Below are positions 61,724 to 64,000 of a stretch of 64,000 bases of DNA, in pieces. The position numbers and the translations under genes are program-made. This stretch comes from JALORV01 sp963791235 (lineage in GTDB: Bacteria > Pseudomonadota > Gammaproteobacteria > Burkholderiales > Burkholderiaceae_F): assembly GCA_963791235.1 (NCBI GenBank), contig CAWBRW010000029.1:620001-684000 (forward strand), in the 5' to 3' direction. Position 1 is the stretch's first letter; the number at the start of each line of letters is the position of its first letter. The notes beneath the pieces are model-generated. The model was given only the letters and a program-made list of their open reading frames with translations. It was not told the origin of the DNA and ran no database searches.

Positions 61724-63469
61724 TCATTCGTTGGTACATCCGAGCACCTCGTCGATCGACGTGATGCCCGCCTTGACTTTCATCAGTCCGGACTGGCGCA
61801 GGTCACGCACGCCATTGGCGGCCGCCTCGCGCGAGATCTCCGGCGCCGTCGCGTTGCGCAGGATCATGTCCTGCATCGTCTCCGTGATCGGCATCACCTG
61901 GTAGATGCCGAGCCGCCCCTTGTAGCCTGAGCCCTTGCACTTTTCGCAGCCGACCGACTTGTAGGGTATCCAGTTGCCGTCGAGATCCTCGCCACGGAAC
62001 CCGGCAGTGACCAGCGCGTCCTTCTTGATCTCGGCCGGCTGCTTGCACGTGCACAGTTTGCGGGCCAGGCGCTGCGCGGTGATCAGGATCACGCTCGAGG
62101 CGACGTTGAACGGCGCGACGCCCATGTTCTGCAGTCGAACCAGGGTCGACGGCGCATCATTGGTGTGCAGGGTTGATAGGACCATGTGACCCGTCTGCGC
62201 CGCCTTGATCGAGATGTCCGCCGTTTCCAGGTCGCGGATCTCGCCGACCATGATGATGTCCGGATCCTGCCGCAGGAAGGCGCGCAGCGCGTTCGCAAAC
62301 GTGAGGCCAGCCTTCTCGTTGACGTTGACCTGGTTGATTCCTGCCAGCTGGATTTCGGCCGGGTCTTCCGCGGTGGAAATGTTCACGCCTGGCTGGTTGA
62401 GGATGTTCAGGCACGTGTAGAGCGACACGGTCTTGCCGGAGCCGGTCGGGCCCGTCACCAGCACCATCCCGTACGGCCGCTGAATCGCGTCGAGCAGAGT
62501 TTCCTTCTGGTCGGGCTCGTAGCCCAAGGCATCGATACCAAGCTTGGCCTGCGACGGATCGAGGATCCGCATCACGATCTTCTCGCCGAACATCGTCGGC
62601 AGCGTGCTGACGCGAAAATCGATCGCACGCTGACCCGAAAGGGCCAGCTTCATCCGGCCGTCCTGGGGGACGCGCTTTTCCGAGATGTCGAGCCTGGAGA
62701 TGACCTTGATACGCGTCGACAGCCGCTCGCGGATCGCAAGGGGTGGCTGGGCAATTTCGCGCAGTACGCCGTCGATGCGGAAACGTACGCGATAGAACTT
62801 CTCGTAGGGTTCGAAGTGTAGGTCGGACGCACCTTCTCCAATCGCGTCGAGAAGTAGCTTCTGCAGGAAGCGGACGACCGGGGCATCGTCGACCTCGACC
62901 TGCGAGGTGTCGTCGGTGGTCTGTTCCGGCGCATCGGTCAGCAGGTCGTCGAAGTTGACGTCTTCGCTGCCAACCATGTCCTCCAGCTTCTGGTTGACCG
63001 ACTGCGACTGCGCCTCGACGAACTTCAGCAGCTTGTCGTGCTCGACGACGACCACGTCGAGCGCCAGCTGTGTCTGGAACTTGACCTGGTCCAGTGCAGC
63101 GAAATTGGTTGGGTCGGAGACTGCAATGGCCAGGCGATTCCCGCGCTTGCGCAACGCCATCACCCGCTGAGACGCCACCAGCTTCTTGTCGATGATGTCG
63201 CGCGGCAACTGCTCCAGGTCGAGCGCGGAAAGGTCGAGCATCGGGTGCCCGAAGGTTTCCGCGGCGAACTTTGCGACTCCGCCGGCCGACAGGCCGGTCA
63301 CATCGGCCGAATTGATCAGTTCATCGATGAACTGCGTGTTGGCCTGAGCCGCCTTGCGCGCAAAGTTTTCTGCGCGGTCGGGCCGTAGCTTGCCCTGCTG
63401 AACGAGCGCGCGCGCGAGACCGGTAAGGGCCCCTGCGGCGGCGGCAGGACCTTGCGTTACGGCAGACAT
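61724..63469 (-). CDS. pilB: Type IV pilus assembly ATPase PilB
   Basis: A 581-residue secretion ATPase of the GspE/PilB family. N-terminal domain (about 1-180), Walker A VTGPTGSGKTVSLYTCL (about 341-357), Asp box IMVGEIRDLETADI, Walker B region in it, His box GHMVLSTLHTNDAPSTL, and a zinc site CTCKQPAE...CEKCKGSGYKGR. It powers pilus extension; the N-terminal MshEN-like part in many PilB proteins binds c-di-GMP, which would tie it to the GGDEF-EAL protein. First gene of the pilBCD run. Confidence 0.97.
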   Translation of the reverse strand: MSAVTQGPAAAAGALTGLARALVQQGKLRPDRAENFARKAAQANTQFIDELINSADVTGLSAGGVAKFAAETFGHPMLDLSALDLEQLPRDIIDKKLVASQRVMALRKRGNRLAIAVSDPTNFAALDQVKFQTQLALDVVVVEHDKLLKFVEAQSQSVNQKLEDMVGSEDVNFDDLLTDAPEQTTDDTSQVEVDDAPVVRFLQKLLLDAIGEGASDLHFEPYEKFYRVRFRIDGVLREIAQPPLAIRERLSTRIKVISRLDISEKRVPQDGRMKLALSGQRAIDFRVSTLPTMFGEKIVMRILDPSQAKLGIDALGYEPDQKETLLDAIQRPYGMVLVTGPTGSGKTVSLYTCLNILNQPGVNISTAEDPAEIQLAGINQVNVNEKAGLTFANALRAFLRQDPDIIMVGEIRDLETADISIKAAQTGHMVLSTLHTNDAPSTLVRLQNMGVAPFNVASSVILITAQRLARKLCTCKQPAEIKKDALVTAGFRGEDLDGNWIPYKSVGCEKCKGSGYKGRLGIYQVMPITETMQDMILRNATAPEISREAAANGVRDLRQSGLMKVKAGITSIDEVLGCTNE

Positions 63470-63507
63470 GAAATGGTGCTGTCCCTGAAGGATCCGATGG
63501 GACCCAA

Positions 63508-63536
63508 GTTATAGCGGGCGGGCACTTCTCACGAAG
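63508..63536 (-). promoter_or_regulatory. Candidate promoter of pilBCD
   Basis: On the minus strand CTTCGT (63531-63536) and TATAAC (63508-63513) are 17 bp apart, about 40 bases before the pilB ATG. The -10 hexamer is good and the -35 poor, so this is tentative. Nothing else was recognised in the 294 bp between pilB and the tRNA. Confidence 0.35.
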
Positions 63537-63763
63537 CGAAAAGATACTGCCGATATGGCCCTGATTTGTAAAGCTTGGCTACCACAAACGAGGCAAGCCG
63601 GACGATGCAGGCATAAGCGAGGGCTAGATACTGGGCGGGTCAGTCCTGCGCGCATGCGGATCACTGCGCCAACCGCTCCCAGTTGCGGTATAGGAGTTGC
63701 CGGACTGCTTCCGAGTCGCCCGGAGGCGTTTTTATGCAGGGACGGAACGTGGCGGGAAGGAAA

Positions 63764-63840
63764 TGGTCGGGGTGAGAGGATTTGAACCTCCGACTCCTGC
63801 GTCCCGAACGCAGTACTCTACCAGGCTGAGCTACACCCCG
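63764..63840 (-). tRNA. tRNA-Pro (anticodon CGG)
   Basis: Read on the minus strand: acceptor stem CGGGGTG pairs with CACCCCG, discriminator A, and the CCA end is encoded. D-arm GTAGCTCAGCCTGGTAGAG, anticodon arm CTGCG-TTCGGGA-CGCAG with CGG at positions 34-36, and T-arm with GGTTCAAATCC. 77 nt in all. It reads the proline codon CCG, common in GC-rich genomes. Confidence 0.98.
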
Positions 63841-63884
63841 AGGTTCGCGCGCTTGGAAGCAACAGGACTACTGACCCGACGGGT

Positions 63885-64000
63885 TCAACGATCCCGAGCT
63901 ACGGCGAAAGCGAGCAAGTTTAACAAAGATTCCCGGTACTCCGATTCAGGAAGCGTCCGCAACGCACCTGCGGCGGCCTCCACTTCCTTGAGCGCAATCT
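63885..64000 (-). CDS. ispB: Polyprenyl diphosphate synthase IspB-like, C-terminal end (truncated by window edge)
   Basis: Only the last 38 codons lie in the window. They read ...IALKEVEAAAGALRTLPESE then YRESLLNLLAFAVARDR and TGA (63885-63887). The ending 'L..LP.s.YR..L..La.fAV.RDR' is that of octaprenyl diphosphate synthase, which makes the ubiquinone side chain. Position beyond pilB and a tRNA-Pro fits betaproteobacterial gene order. No internal domains are visible, so the name rests on this short tail. Confidence 0.75.
   Translation of the reverse strand, partial: IALKEVEAAAGALRTLPESEYRESLLNLLAFAVARDR

Noticed and set aside
63717..63733. CGCC-CGGA-GGCG followed by five T on the plus strand
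   Set aside because: It looks like a short terminator, but no plus-strand gene reads into it, and the tRNA and pilB are on the minus strand. The stem is only 4 bp.

Overview
The window is GC-rich DNA from what is almost certainly a motile, piliated Gram-negative betaproteobacterium, most likely in or near the Burkholderiales. Three things point there: the complete division and cell-wall (dcw) cluster followed by lpxC, secA, argJ, a DUF815-type ATPase, a MutT/TMP-synthase fusion, yacG, zapD, coaE, pilD-pilC-pilB, tRNA-Pro and ispB; the flhDC flagellar master operon; and a bacterial type A RNase P RNA. The genus call is inference from gene order, not from a search.

Layout. 1-4.4 kb: the end of an MFS transporter, a ThDP-dependent acetolactate-synthase-like enzyme, a small membrane protein and an aldo/keto reductase. 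4.4-10.9 kb: motility control (CheY-like protein, two PilZ/YcgR-type proteins, flhDC, a FliT-like protein, fliA, flgM, flgN), with good sigma-28 promoters in front of fliA and flgM. 11.2-29.7 kb: a dense signalling island (multi-PAS HisKA_2 kinase with an ANTAR response regulator, a PAS histidine kinase, a BarA-like hybrid kinase, a REC-PAS-GGDEF-EAL protein, and a NarL-type regulator with its REC-HisKA_3 kinase), interrupted by an intact IS481-family element. 29.67-30.08 kb: rnpB. 30.5-50.3 kb: mraZ-rsmH-ftsL-ftsI-murE-murF-mraY-murD-ftsW-murG-murC-ddl-ftsQ-ftsA-ftsZ-lpxC, mostly with 4-bp start/stop overlaps. 50.3-64 kb: dciA-like gene, M23 peptidase, secA, argJ, ATPase, mutT fusion, then yacG, zapD, coaE, pilD, pilC and pilB on the minus strand, tRNA-Pro(CGG), and the last codons of ispB.

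Two features stand out. First, a family of 290-400 bp elements (four copies: 5.95, 16.77, 46.58 and 48.16 kb) is capped at both ends by hairpins. The outer arms of these hairpins are nearly invariant, while the inner stem differs in every copy yet stays self-complementary. One copy carries the IS481 insertion with a 4-bp duplication, one lies between ftsA and ftsZ, and one supplies the end of a neighbouring reading frame. Second, genes between 9.9 and 25.9 kb (fliA, flgM, flgN, two kinases, the GGDEF-EAL protein) and rsmH carry single-base frameshifts with no internal stops once the frame is corrected. This looks more like base-level sequence error than decay. Where a gene is marked pseudogene below, the label describes the sequence as read.
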